In this document: positions 11,550-23,204 of the stretch, one piece after another
Layout: every line of letters begins with the position of its first letter
Position numbering within the stretch: the first letter of the stretch is position 1
NCBI GenBank assembly: GCA_034440615.1
Contig: JAOTOM010004053.1
Location: 151,198-215,197 of the forward strand
Length of the DNA: 64,000 nt
Origin: Ashinkailepas kermadecensis
Lineage: Eukaryota > Arthropoda > Thecostraca > Neolepadidae
Direction of reading: 5' to 3'
Notes under the pieces: generated by a model
The model's database searches: none
What the model was told of the DNA's origin: nothing
What the model saw: the letters and a program-made list of their open reading frames with translations, nothing else
Position numbers and translations under genes: made by a program

Positions 11550-12723
11550 ATTGCATCCACTGGCGGATCCATGGGGGGGCCATTCCGGCCATGCCCCCCC
11601 CCCCCCAAGCGCTTCAAAGGGGGGGCCATAGTGTCTTTTGCCCCCGCCCCCCAAACCAATAAAAGTAAACTAAATTAAAATGCAGTAACCTTTGCTGAGG
11701 TTAAAAAATAGCTTTCCGCGTGAAATAATCTCCAATTTTAAAGGTATTTTGTTATGATTGTTTGGAAGCCCAATATGGTAGCATAGTAGATTCTGACACA
11801 TCGAGTGTTCTATACTGTTGAAATTCTGCTTACAGCAAGAGATGACGAAATCAGCAGTTTCATTATTCCTTCGTCAGCTAGGTTCATGAAGTTTGTTTAG
11901 CCAGTAACGGGCAAGCGGACCCAGTGAGCCAGATTTCGAAAGCGGAATTTGAACAGGATGTTTTGTGCGAGTGACCAGTTGAGCCCAGTTGAGCAGCATG
12001 TTTCGTATGTTGGTGTTGGGGTTGCTAAGATGAAGAGACAGGCTACATTCACTAGCGGATCCAGGGAGGGGCCATTCCGGCCATGGCTCCCCCGAAGTGC
12101 TTAAAAAGGGGGGGGGGCCATAGTGTCTTTTGGCCCTCCGAAACCAACAGAAGTAAACTGAATGAAAATGCAGTAACCTTTGCCGAGGTTAAAAAATATC
12201 GTCTGGATGAAAGAATCTCCAATTTTAAAGGTCTTTTTTTATAATTGTTTGGAAGCCAATATGGTAGCATAGTACATTCTGACACACATCGAGGGTTCTA
12301 TGCTGCTCAAGTTCTACTTACAGCAAGAGTTGACAAAATCGGATCTGCCAGTGTGTACACGTGCACGAACGTTGACGTGGTACAAGACGTTGAACGTGAA
12401 CGTGAACGTTTTGGTAAACAAGAACAAAAATCCCGTAACTTAGAAGCGGTGGAGGTAGCCTTGGGCCGCTACACAGGAAATTATGTTGTCATTAATTATT
12501 ATTGTAAAAAATGGGTCCATTTGACAAATAGTGGGAGAAATCCGATGCTTTTAACCAAAAATAGTGGGAGAATGGGCACCCTCCAAGTCCCTTCGACCCC
12601 TCCTCTGATGCAATTCCTAAGTACGCCACTGGGGGAGGGGGAGGGGGAGGGGGGCTGACGCCGAAAACCGAAAGTTGCCCCCCCCCCCCAAACCGGTGGG
12701 CTAGATCCGCCAGTGATTGCATC
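11550..12723. mobile_element. hAT-type MITE with 8-bp target duplication
   Basis: The element occupies 11558-12715. Its left end is cactggcggatccatggg and its right end reads ctagatccgccagtg, which reverse-complements to cactggcggatctag. The flanking 8 bp are attgcatc on both sides (11550-11557 and 12716-12723). Terminal inverted repeats with an 8-bp duplication are characteristic of hAT transposons. There is no transposase. Inside, about 290 bp from the left end is repeated at about 12049-12343 (offset about 491 bp), including a second terminus-like cactagcggatccaggg. A further end-like word, tacgccactgg, lies near 12625. Confidence 0.85.
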
Positions 12724-13190
12724 ATGTATCCGGCGTCGTCCAACGCCGTCCAGTCAGACTGTTTTGCTGAACTGAATGACATTGATGCCCTATGCTCAAT
12801 ATGACTACTTGTCTGTATTTATAATCTAAGTAAATTGTTAGGGTTGTGTCATACATCTGCGTATAGGGGCGCATTCAGGTGGAGTACAGGAGACATGCGC
12901 ACCCATGGAAAGGTGACGCACATGTGACTGCAAAATGGCGCCCGCCGAATCCAGTGTACGCTTCCCCCATCCCCCGAACACAGCCCTCAACCCGCCCATG
13001 TCTTAGTTCTTCCCATGTCTTAGGACTTAGTTCTTCGCCTTCCCAGCGCTATTTATAGAACCTAATCCTGGGTTTTTATAAATATCCTGGGTTACGAGCC
13101 GAAAATCGTACAGCATCTCTCTGAACCATGCTATTGAGAAATGCCTTACATAATATGAGAAAAAAAATGATACGTGAATTCAACGTAGCT
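12724..13190. other. No recognisable feature
   Basis: Unique-looking sequence between the MITE and the second inverted-repeat structure. No gene recognised. Confidence 0.4.
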
Positions 13191-14375
13191 ATTGGAGGAT
13201 TCCGGGACAAATCGACCAGGCAACGGGGTGATTGTCCACCCTCATGTCTCAGATTTTGAGCAAAATTAGTGTATGGGGGTTATCTTATGCCCTGAATCCA
13301 CTTGTGCAAATTTTACTTCGATCAGGTCAACGGTTCAGGAGTTATAGCCTCGGGCAGTTCTGGAAGGTCACTCTGTAAGGTTATATACGGTGGCCGATAA
13401 CTAGGTTAATTATCAGTCAAATATATAAATACATGGGCATTTTTGTACTCGCAAAGGTTCAAGGAATCCAATTCTGCTAGTATTTGTAATATGTGATGAA
13501 TAATAGAAGAGTTATCCATGACCTCAGGTCACGTGACCTGCGGTGAACTCGATGCCCGTGAAATTGTTGTTTTTAAAGTGACAGAATGGAAGTACCATGT
13601 TTTGGCTCAATATATAACAAGTAAAAATGGGCGTTTTTCCTATAAATCCTCATTTTGAGAGCGCAAACCTTACCATATTTGAAGTGTTTCGAGGATTGAG
13701 CTACTAACTCGGCCGTCCCTCCGTCCAATATCGAGATGCAGTTTGGTAACACATACCAACGCATTATCTGGCATTGTGTGGATGATGGACGGTTGTATAA
13801 AGTAGTAATGCACAAAGCTGTATAATATTCATAATGTGAACGAATGATAACAGAGGAATTATAGGACAAATCGACCAGGCAAAGGGGTGATTGTCCACCC
13901 TCATGTCTCAGAATTTGAGCAAATGATTGATGCATAGGGTTATCCTATGCCCTGATCCCCCTGCTAAAATTTTATTTGGATCAGATCAACGGTCAGGAGT
14001 TATAGCCTCGGGTATTTCTGGAAGGTCACGCTGCAAGGTTACGCTCGGTGGCCGATAACTATGTTAAACATCGTTCAAAATATAAATGTCCAGACATTTT
14101 TTAACTATCAAAGATTCAAGGAATCGAATTCCGGTAATATTTTTACATGTGATAAATGATTGAAAAGTTACCACATGACCTCAGGTCATGTGAACTCCGG
14201 TGACCCCGATTCCCGTAAAAATTTACTTTTTATGATTGACACGATGGGAGGACCATATTTTTGTTTGACATATAACGAATAAAAAAGCCGCGTTTTTGCT
14301 ACAAATGTTCGTTTGGAGAGCGCAAACTTTATCATATGTGAAGATTATCGAGGATTGAGCCTTCTAACTCGGCCA
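13191..14375 (+). repeat. Left arm of second inverted-repeat structure, two direct copies
   Basis: Copies at about 13193-13785 and 13850-14372 both begin with ggacaaatcgaccaggcaa and run through tcatgtctcag.ttttgagcaaa, the tgacctcaggtca palindrome and the word gaggattgagc.tctaactcgg. The same sequence lies inverted at about 19075-19705. The copies differ from each other at many positions. Confidence 0.85.
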
Positions 14376-15990
14376 GGCCGGGCTGTCAGCAGAGCCCAAG
14401 CCAAGAAAGGGCCCCTGACTTGACCGACAGGGTCCAAGCGTTTGAAAAGGGCCCTCCGGCTTGCCGAAAAAGGCCCTGGGTCGTCAAAGGGGGCCCCTGA
14501 AATGACGGAGGGGCCCTAGTTGCCGCAGGGGATCTCGGGCCGTCAGAAAGGGCCCTTGGGCCGACGGAAGTGGTCCAAGCTGTTGAAAGGGGGCCTCCGG
14601 CTTTACAGGCGAGGCCCTGGATCGCTAAGGAGGTCCCCTGCGCCGACAAAGAGGACCCCTAGCCGTTTGAGGACCCGGGCCGTCGGGGAGAGCCCAGAGC
14701 CTGTATGAAGGGCCCCTGGGCCGATGAGGGTCGAAACCGTACAGGGGTCCCTTGCATGATAAAGGAGGCCCAAGCTTTTGAAGAGGAGATTCCGATCGGA
14801 CAGAGAATGAGCTGAGCCGTGAAAGAGGGTCTCTGACCCGACGGATGGGGCCCTAGGCTGGACGTGCAGAGCCACTGGGTTTGGCTCACGCTGATGAAAA
14901 GGGTCTCAGAGCTGACAGCGGGCCTCAAGCCAATAAAGAGATCCCGAGCTTCGGAGACGACGCGAGCTCAAGCGGAGGGTTCCTGGTGCTACGTAAAGGG
15001 CTCATAAGCCCATGGAGGGGCCGGGGCTGCTACGCAGTAGAGGGGTTTCCAATGGGTGAAGGGGTACCCGCTCCCTGTCTAGTCAAATGGAGCCCTCCAG
15101 GCGACCGCCCTGAGGGGCAGAAATATAACCGAAGAAATGTTTAAGTACATTTAATAGCTTGCGTGGAAAGTGCCCTTGACACGTGAAGAGGTCCACCCTG
15201 AGGGCTAGCAAGGGCCGTGAAGACAAGAGAGGACCCACCCGAGAGCTGCCAGCTGGAAAGAGCAGTCTCAGCTGGAATTGGCCCCGAACGGCTGAAGAAT
15301 GAACGGGCACGTGAGGGTCTGAGAAGGCTGGGATGCTCTTTGGGTCTGGAAGGGCACCTGAGGGATCAACAGGACCCATGCGAGCTGAAGATACTAGTGA
15401 GGGCCCATCTCAGATCTGAAATTCCCCGAGATGAGAGCTAGACAGGACTATTGGGAACTGTGATGGGTCCCTAGAATTAGGAGAGGGCCTTGAGTGATGC
15501 AGAGGATCTCCTGAGAGTCAGAGAGAACTAAACTGGGATTATTATCATGTTGAGAGCGACCCCTAATGGATGAACAGGGCCACCCGAGAAAAAAAAACTC
15601 CCTGTTGGCTGGCAATTGAGGTGAGGAATACCGAGGGCCAGCCTCAGAGCTAGAATGCTCTTGAAACCACGAGAGCTGTCAATAACTAGGAAGGGTCCCT
15701 AACAGCATGAGAAGGCCCTTGAGGGCGAATAGAGTTCTCTGAGAGCTCAGAAGAGCCCCTAGGTCAATGATTTTGAGGAATACTGAGGGCCAATGTCAGA
15801 GCTAGAAAGCCCTTGAAGCTAGAAAGACTGTCAAGGACAGGGAAGGGACCCTAACAGCTGAAGAGAACCCCTGACGATTGGAAGTGGTCACTGAGCGCTA
15901 GAGGGGACTGGACTGGGATGCCCAAGAGGTTTGAAAGTGGTCCCTATGAGCCGAACAGGAAGCCCTGAGATATAAAGATTCCCTAAGGGC
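14376..15990. repeat. Degenerate GGGCCC-type ~30-bp repeat block
   Basis: Irregular units of the form 'gggcccctgggccgac.gag...' at about 25-35-bp spacing fade into 'gagagctagaaagcccttgaag' types towards 15.9 kb. Open frames here are artefacts. The block resumes at 18206 after the retrotransposon, so the retrotransposon was inserted into it. Confidence 0.7.
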
Positions 15991-16019
15991 TGGCGATCAT
16001 TGTGGGGAATACTGTGAGC

Positions 16020-18205
16020 AATTCCAACAACCTTGAAGCGATGCGCGAAGCGCGTCAACATACTCCGTGCACTTGCAGACACAGACTGGGGCGGAGACAG
16101 GAAAACACTACTGGGACTGTACACATCAATCATACGACCCATCCTAGAATAAAACAGCATCATTGTTGCCACCATTTTAGAAAGTCAAAGCCGGAAGTTA
16201 GAAATCATCCAAAACAGCTGCATCAGAGCAGCCACAAGTACCCTGAGCACCACACCGATAGCCAGTCTTCTAGTGGACTCAAACACGCTCCCATTCCACT
16301 TCAGGAGGACACAACAGCTGTGCCGCTACCACATCAAAATCAAATCCATTACAAATCATCCGGCACAGCGCTGCTTTACACCTGATAGATACGACAAGAG
16401 CCGATTTTGGCGCAAATTTCCACCATATAGCATTCAAATTGCCACGGCTCTCTCAGATCTTAACCTCGCAGTGCCATCCACTGCAGCTCGACCGCCCACT
16501 AGGCCATTCTGGACTTTTAGTCAACCAAAGGTCGAGTACTTGCTCTCGGAGAAGAAATCCACTATCACATCGGTGGAAATTGTTTGCATCTTCCACAAGT
16601 TCGCCGATGACAACTATCACAAATCACTCGTATTCACGGATGCGTCGAAACACGAGGCTAAGGTAGGCATCGGAATCACTGGACCAGGTCTCAGACTTTC
16701 CAAGCGTCTACCGTATAACTTCTCCACCTATTCCGCTCAAGCAATGGCCATTCTGGCCGCTATCTCAATTCTCACGAGGCGTAAAGCTAGAAACGTAGTA
16801 ATTTGCTCAGACTCCAAATCCGTCCCCCAGTCAATTAGCAACACCCACGACTGTCCACATCACGTCATTGATAGAATCCAACAAATCGTGGCCCATAACG
16901 TAAAAATGAACTTTTCCTTCCTCCGGATTCCGGGCCACGCCAACATCCCATGTAATGAAGAAGCAGACCGGCTCGCAAAGCAAGCCTTAAGATTGAACAC
17001 TTACCCTAGCGTGGAATATTCGGTAGACGATTGCAAAGCACTCCTAGAACGCCACATTCGCCGACATCAACAGAACACATGGACACAACACAACACAAAT
17101 CCAACCACACCCACGCAATCAAACCAACGATAGGCACATGGAATACATCAAATCAATCTCACCGACAAAAAGAGGTCATCCTCACTAGACCTAGAACTGG
17201 TTGCACAAAACTAACACAGCCTCAATTAGAGGGGGACCAATACACAACACCTCACTGCGACACCTGCAACACCACGTTAAGCATAAGCCACATCCTGCTA
17301 GACTGCAGTAGCTTTAGCTTTCAAAGACAACCACCTAAGGCATTCTGCCAAAGAGAGGGTATCACCCTATCGCTTCCATCGCTTATCGGTGACAAACACC
17401 CAGAACTCCTTCAATTTCTATTTGAATATATGTATGCCACAAAGCTAGCAAGAGCATTGTGGGCACCACGCCACCAACATTCACAACAACTCGCAATGCA
17501 TGACTGCAAAACACTCGTAGGAAACACGTAAATAGCCATACCCGAATGGCGTCGGACGTACATGAGCCGATTTGCTTCCCAATTAGAAATAAATGGCTAC
17601 CAAGCGGTGCCGTCGGAAGTAGATGAGCCGACTTACTTTAGGAAAACAAAACTAAAGATAAAATTAGCATAACGTAAAACGACTACCCAGAGGAGCCATC
17701 GGACGTAGATGAGCGATTTGCCTTGCAACTCATAACGTAAACGGCTACCCAGAGGTACAGCGGACGTAGAAGAGCCGAATTGCAAAACACCGTACTAACC
17801 CAACTGACAACCCTGCATGGCATGCTTAGACTAACCCGCTACTAACAACTAACACGCGGCTGCTGGCGTGATAGGCGGTGTGGATAATTGCCTCCTTGTT
17901 CGCACGGTAAAGATCCCTCGGTGCTCTTCGATAAGAGTATGCTAAAGCCGGCACCCTGGCAAATCAACTTCTTGCCACTCTCAAAACACCCCCACCCCCA
18001 CCCAGACTACAAATTATTTTAGGTGCCCTCAGCATCTAAGATATCACACAAACTATAACGTAAAATTCCCCTAACGTAAATGTCCACTTGCCTGCACCTT
18101 GATCGCAAACACTCGCTTTTTATACAGACATGTAACGTACTCGCTTTAAATACGGCGCAAATGACCTTTATGGTCCGGCACGCCTAAAAAATCACTTTTC
18201 CCCTC
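16020..18205 (+). mobile_element. 5'-truncated I-clade non-LTR retrotransposon
   Basis: Starts within the reverse-transcriptase thumb region (a DTDWGGDRK-like motif near 16070 in a broken frame), passes through the RNase H and C-terminal zinc knuckle, then has a ~680-bp 3' UTR ending near ggtccggcacgcctaaaaaatcac. The same 3' UTR recurs alone at 23205-23375, which fixes the 3' end. The repeats on either side are of the same type, which shows it is nested. Confidence 0.8.
16273..17530 (+). pseudogene. I-clade ORF2 remnant: RNase H and zinc knuckle
   Basis: The frame 16273-17133 holds an RNase H domain: VFTDASK near 16636 (first Asp), ICSDSKSV near 16803 (Asp) and NEEADRLAK near 16957 (Asp). 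The catalytic Glu position reads AQAMAIL instead of AEL.AIL, so one of the four acidic residues is Gln. After 17133 the homology continues in another frame (17031-17531) with a CDTCNTT...HILLDC knuckle and a LPSLIGDKHPELLQF tail. The related element at 54270-56423 has the same order of domains. Truncated, frameshifted and almost certainly dead. Confidence 0.82.
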
Positions 18206-18590
18206 CCCCTGAGCCAATTCCGGAGCTAGAATGTCATTGCCAGCCCGAAAAAAAAACTTGAGGAGTAGGGAGGTCCCGTGAGAGTTAGATCGGACCTGAC
18301 TGTGATGCTTCTGAGGCATGGGAGGAACACTGGGGGATGAACAGAGCCACCTAAGAGCTAAGGGGGGTTCCGAGAGCTGGCGATGTTTGCGAGAAATTGT
18401 GAGGCCTGTTTCAGAGCTGCTTTGTCACGAAGGAAGAGGTGGAGAAGGTCACTGCGAGCCTCGCAGGTCGCTTTACGAAAGCTCTCGCCGTCAAGGGAAC
18501 ACCCAAATTTCATAAGTTCTCGCCTGCTGATGTTACGACTGTTTTGGTACATGTATTGTCGAACGGCGAGGAACGTGCCGTGAAAGTTTC
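18206..18590. repeat. Degenerate repeat block resumed after the retrotransposon
   Basis: Words such as gagagttagatcggacctga, aacagagccacctaagagct and gttccgagagctggcgat match the style of 15500-15990. This supports one block split by the insertion. Confidence 0.55.
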
Positions 18591-19074
18591 ACGATAGGTG
18601 GACAAAGACAAGCTAGGCACGAGACAGAAACAATTGGTGCACATGTGAAACATGGTTTGTTACCGCAGCTACTTGCAGATTTGTGTGTTGATCTGTCTTT
18701 GGGCATATAACAAAAACTTTCGATCGTTTCCATGCCCTCAAATATACAAACGATACTTCGATGCACTTCTGACGGGGCATGGTTGTAACGTGATGTACCT
18801 CCTTATTTCTCATTTGGATACATGTTTGTTCTAAACATACAATGATTGTGTAACCATGGTGTATACATTGCCATCATGAATCCCTACGGATCGGGTTTTC
18901 TGTGAGAATATAAACATTAACAGATATCAGGAATTGTTCTCGGCGTACTAAATTGAGATGCATTTACACAGCGAAATAACTGGATATAGCAAAACACAGG
19001 CTACTGGTGCCGACCAGAGTTCAGTTGAGGCCAATGGCCACTTCTGACACCAATAGGCGCCTTTTATCTGATAC
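18591..19074. other. No recognisable feature
   Basis: Inner side of the right arm. No gene or clear repeat seen. Confidence 0.35.
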
Positions 19075-19705
19075 AGATAACTGGATATTGGAGGTAAATG
19101 AGCACATTAGAAGACATAAATATACACAATGTCAGAGAACACGTTGCTACGTGTTATCAAACCGCATCTCGAATTTGGACGGAGAGACGGCCGAGTTAGT
19201 AGCTCAGTCTTCGAAAGACTTCAAATATGGTAAAGTTTGCGCTCTCCAATTAAGGATTTGTAGAGAGAAAAAACGTGTATTTTTATTTGCTATATATCAA
19301 GCCAAAGCATGGTCCTTCCATTCTGTCAATTAAAAAACAAAAATGTCACGGACATCGAGGTCACCGGAGGTCACGTGACCTGAAGCCATGGGGTAACTCT
19401 TTTATTATTCATCAAATATTACAAATATTGTCAAAATTAGAATCCTTGAATCTTTGCGAGTAAAGAATGTCTGGATATTTATGTTTTGACTGATAATTCA
19501 CTTAGTTATCGGCCACTGAACATAACCTTGCAGGGTGACCTTCCAGAGATTCCCGAGGCTATGACTCCTGAACCATTGACTTGATCGAAGTAAAATTTGC
19601 ACATGTGGATTCAGGGCAACAGATAACCCTATACACCAATTTTGCTCAAAATCAGAGACATGAGGGTGCCAGGCCCTGGTCGATCTGTTGTGGAATGCCC
19701 CTATT
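19075..19705 (-). repeat. Right arm of second inverted-repeat structure
   Basis: Reverse complement of the 13.2-13.8 kb copy. On the + strand it reads ggccgagttagtagctcag, then ggaggtcacgtgacctgaag, then ttatcggccactgaacataac, and ends at gtgccaggccctggtcgat. One copy is present here against two on the left. Confidence 0.85.
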
Positions 19706-20747
19706 ATTTTATCACCTCGATTTCTTACTTTAACTTAGGAGCTAATTCTGGTGAAAGGTTAAAGGGCACAGTGTTATGTCAATTATGTATATATTTAAAT
19801 GTTTTCATGTGGTACTCAAATTCAGCGCTCTGCAGTTTATTGACTTGCGGATACGAATGGTTCTACTCCAACACTGAAGCTACAGGTCTGACCTTGGTTA
19901 GTAATGTGTTATATTCGTGGGTACATCCATGCATAGCATAATGCAGTTCAACAACGAACTGGTCCAACGATCACGATCAAACGACAGCCCAGCGCGGCGG
20001 AAGCCCGGTGGACGGGAGAATCATGGTAGCAAAAGGAGGGATTTCCCCACCCAAATGACGCTGGTCTTTCGTCGGTTCTCCCATTACAGCGGTTTGTAGC
20101 GAACGCTTTCTCCTCCCCTTGAGATGGCTGGAGACCCCGGGTGGGTCGGGATCTGACCCCCTAGTTTGGTATCCTGCTAATGCTAATTTGTCATTTTCCA
20201 TATTCAATCTGAAAACATGTCTTGGAAATAAGGACGTGAAGCCCCCCCCCCTTGCGTCGTGAGATATCTCCAGCCGTGCCTATTGGCAGGTCCTCGATGT
20301 GCGAAGCACACCCATCATCCCCTGTACTTCAGTGTGACATTGGAAACACATCAGCAGGCAACATTTCCGCAATTCTCATTGTGCAGCTGCCGGCGCTTAC
20401 CTGTTTAGGTCCACCCGATATCCGCAGATGCCAGGCCAGTACTTCGCACACGAGGTCTGGAGCTCGACTGATCTGCGACGGCTGGCCGCCTGGCGTTTAG
20501 CGCCAGCCAATGGCAGCCCCACCGACGCGAGAGAACGCTCTGGAACTGTTGCGGGCTGCTGCACGTGGGCTCCTGCCGAGTGTTCCGGAAGTCGTGTCAC
20601 GCCCCACGCTGTGACCGGGCTGTGACCGTCGTCGCTTATATAGCACTTTGAAGTACTAACATTACATGCAGCAATGCAGTTATCGTCCCATCGGGTCATG
20701 TTTATAAACTGCCCGCCATCAGCGAATTCAAAGCATACATCGCGCTA
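19706..20747. other. No recognisable gene
   Basis: Short open frames exist around 20400-20700 in GC-rich DNA. None shows a domain or splice context that I recognise. Confidence 0.4.
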
Positions 20748-21344
20748 GCTACGGGTCAGCTCCGACTATGGGGACGGACGGCTACGGGTGAGCTCCGACT
20801 ATGGGGACGGCTCCGGGTAAGCTCCGACTATGGGGACGGACGGCTACGGGTGAGCTCCGACTATGGGGACGGCTCCGGGTAAGCTCCGACTATGGGGACG
20901 GCTCCGGGTAAGCTCCGGTTGTGGGGACGGCTCCGGGTGACCTCCGGCTATGGGGACGGCTACGGGTGAGCTCCGACTATGGGGACGGCTCCGGGTAAGC
21001 TCCGGTTGTGGGGACGGCTCCGGGTAAGCTCCGGTTGTGGGGACGGCTCCGGGTGACCTCCGGCTATGGGGACGGCTACGGGTGAGCTCCGACTATGGGG
21101 ACGGCTCCGGGTAAGCTCCGGTTGTGGGGACGGCTACGGGTGAGCTCCGGCTATGGGGACGGCTCCGGGTAAGCTCCGGTTGTGGGGACGGCTCCGGGTA
21201 AGCTCCGGTTGTGGGGACGGCTACGGGTGAGACCGGGCTATGGGGACGGCTCCGGGTGGGCTCCGGCTGTGGAGACGGCTTCGAGTGAGCACCGACTGTG
21301 GGGACAGCTTCCGGTTGCGGGGACGGTTTTGCTGGCTCAGGGGC
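20748..21344. repeat. 29-bp satellite, copy 1
   Basis: Units of the type ggctccgggtaagctccg + gttgtggggac (29 bp) alternate with a variant reading ctacgggtgagctccg + actatgggg. About 20 copies are present. On the minus strand they extend the open frame downstream of the THAP-like sequence into a Pro/Ser/Arg-rich tract. Confidence 0.88.
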
Positions 21345-21772
21345 TGGCAGGACGCAGCCTTCACGGCGCAGGAAACTCCGTGCAGACGAAGGCCCCTCTT
21401 TCAATAGCTTGGGCCTTCTAGAGCACGCAAGGCGCCCATGTGCGACTTGGGCGTCATCCGTCGACCCAAACGGCCCTTCTAACGGCCCGAGGTCCTCTTC
21501 GGCAATTAGGGCCAGGGGACCTAGTTGCATCAGGTTCAGTTTCAAAAAGTACGACAGGCCATAATCAGCATGGGTGAAGTGACTGGAACAAATGTAGGCC
21601 TTGTTAAAATCAAACTGGTCCGCTCGGGCACTTTTTGGATCCAATGTTTGCAGATTTTTCCATCTGCAGGAAATCTGTACACGCTGACACCCTGAGGCAT
21701 CTTCTTCCTTCCTTTCCCTCCTGACCACATCTTGAAAGTAGCAACCGAACAGTGCACCATGCCTGACTTCAC
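21345..21772 (-). pseudogene. THAP-type zinc-finger exon remnant, copy 1
   Basis: On the minus strand an acceptor-like ctttcttttcag is followed by a frame beginning MVHCSVATFKMW, with VYRFPADGK and CKHWIQKV, as in THAP domains (C2CH DNA-binding fingers often tied to P-element-like transposases). The second zinc-binding Cys is Phe here. The end of the domain (YICSSHFTHADYG, supplying the last Cys and His) lies in a different frame, so a frameshift near 21645 splits it. A low-complexity tail and then the satellite follow. The same lesions occur in copy 2. Confidence 0.65.
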
Positions 21773-22036
21773 CTGAAAAGAAAGCCAATGACATGGACTA
21801 GCATAGTATCTCACTCAATATGTTTCTAGTGTGGCTTCTCAACGAATTATGATTTCTACCATCTTTTTTTCCTTTAAAACAAAGAAAAATATGCAGAATA
21901 CCATGTTTATGAAGGTGACTAAGATGATTGGACCAACTTATTTGTTGTGCTTACTTTTCAGGTTGTGAGCAAAATAATGCCAAAAAGGCTTTGAGTTCGG
22001 TAACATCGCATAAACATTTTTTTTTTCATGCAACAA

Positions 22037-22168
22037 AACCTAACCTAGCCTATCCTAACCTATCTTTTGAGAACAAAAATTAAACTAAATTAAAATTTCA
22101 CTTAATTTATTTTCTGAAAATTCTCAACCTTAAAAAAGAAACCTAACCGAGCCTAACCTAACCTAAGC
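22037..22168. repeat. Short CCTAA-type runs
   Basis: Two runs (22037-22064 and 22141-22168) of cctaacctaacc with variants. CCTAA is the complement of the arthropod telomere unit TTAGG, but these runs are short and interstitial. A similar run lies near 38338-38362. Confidence 0.5.
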
Positions 22169-22273
22169 TGATTTTGAATACAAAATTATATTTTGTTGTG
22201 AACATGGTTGTAATTTTTTTTCGGAAGCTTTTGGGTATTATTGTGCTTTAAGGTGGGAAAAAGAAAAGTTGTA

Positions 22274-22338
22274 TGGGCGCTGTATGACCAACGCAGTCAA
22301 TGCGCCAGTAAACCCAAATAACCAACCAACCAACCCAG
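22274..22338 (+). mobile_element. SINE 3'-end fragment
   Basis: gggcgctgtatgacca...cgcagtcaatgcgcc...aaataaccaaccaacc matches the reverse complement of 38413-38470 and the tail of the complete SINE at 35228-35387. Confidence 0.7.
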
Positions 22339-22344
22339 AAAGAT

Positions 22345-22648
22345 GTAAGCTGTACTTCCACAGTGGAGGGAATTCCAGCTATTTTGTTTGTTTTTGCACA
22401 CAATTTTAAATTTTTCAGCAAAAGGTGGAGAGTCAGTCCACTATCTAATCCAAATCTGTTTCTATTCAGTACAAAATGTAGTGGTTAACATCAATGTTTC
22501 TACTTGGCATGGTGTTTTTCATTTTTTCCCTTTAGCTTTCATATCAGCATAAAATAGCATAGGTTATTGGGGGGCCCAAATCAACATTGGGGGGGCAAGA
22601 TCAACATTGGTGGGGCCCCACAAAAGGATACAAATGGACGCCCCTGCA
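22345..22648. repeat. Dispersed ~300-bp repeat R1, copy 1
   Basis: Contains cacagtggagggaa.tc.agctattttg, then gagtcagtccactatctaa, then tattggggggcccaaatcaacattggg, and ends aaaggatacaaatggacgcccctg. Two further copies lie at 22885-23163 and 24095-24418. The gcccctg end (caggggc when reversed) looks like a DNA-transposon terminus. Confidence 0.75.
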
Positions 22649-22738
22649 TACATGCATGATTTTGCACTTATCAAAATTTAATTTGAGTTGCCATTTTTGG
22701 ACCACTTCACAAGCTGTTCTAAGTCTTTCTGCAGCATG
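22648..22738 (-). mobile_element. Short CR1/L2 reverse-transcriptase fragment
   Basis: catgcatgattttgcactta through aagtctttctgcagca matches 61615-61705, part of the CR1/L2-type coding region on the minus strand there. About 90 bp survive. Confidence 0.75.
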
Positions 22739-22850
22739 TACCTAGGTGCCTAGGTACCAGCCAAATATCAAACTGATAGTGTGATGAGTGGGCTGTTGAG
22801 GTTAATTATAGTTTGTATATCCACACTCTCAATGATAACTGATTGTTGTT
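22738..22850. repeat. Dispersed repeat R2, copy 1
   Basis: tacctaggtgcctaggtacc, then aaatatcaaactgatagtgtg, then ttaattatagtttgtatatcc. A matching copy is at 23783-23905. Confidence 0.6.
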
Positions 22851-22884
22851 CACGGGACTGGATTGTATGCAAGTTTGACAATGA

Positions 22885-23163
22885 CAATTGGTTTTTGTGC
22901 ACACCATTTTTAATTTTGTAGCAAAAGGTGGAGAGTCAGTCCACTATCTAACCCAAATCTGTTTTTTTTATTACAAAATGTGCTGGTTAACATCAACTAC
23001 ATTTTCTATGTACCTAGCATGGTGTTTTTCTTCTTTTTTCTTCAACTTTTTTATGAGCATAAAAATAGCATATGTTATTGGGGGGCTAAATCAACATTGG
23101 GGGGGCCAAGATCAACACTGGTGGGGCCCTGTCCCCCACAAAAGGATACAAATCGACGCCCCT
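22885..23163. repeat. Dispersed repeat R1, copy 2
   Basis: Same landmarks as copy 1: agagtcagtccactatctaa, gggggctaaatcaacattgg, and the end aaatcgacgcccctg. Confidence 0.75.
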
Positions 23164-23204
23164 GCCATCTAGACATTAGGGGGATGTCCCCATCCTAGCC
23201 CCGC

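Noticed and set aside
22037..22168. A telomere end
   Set aside because: Only two or three short CCTAA units with variants, embedded in ordinary sequence on both sides.
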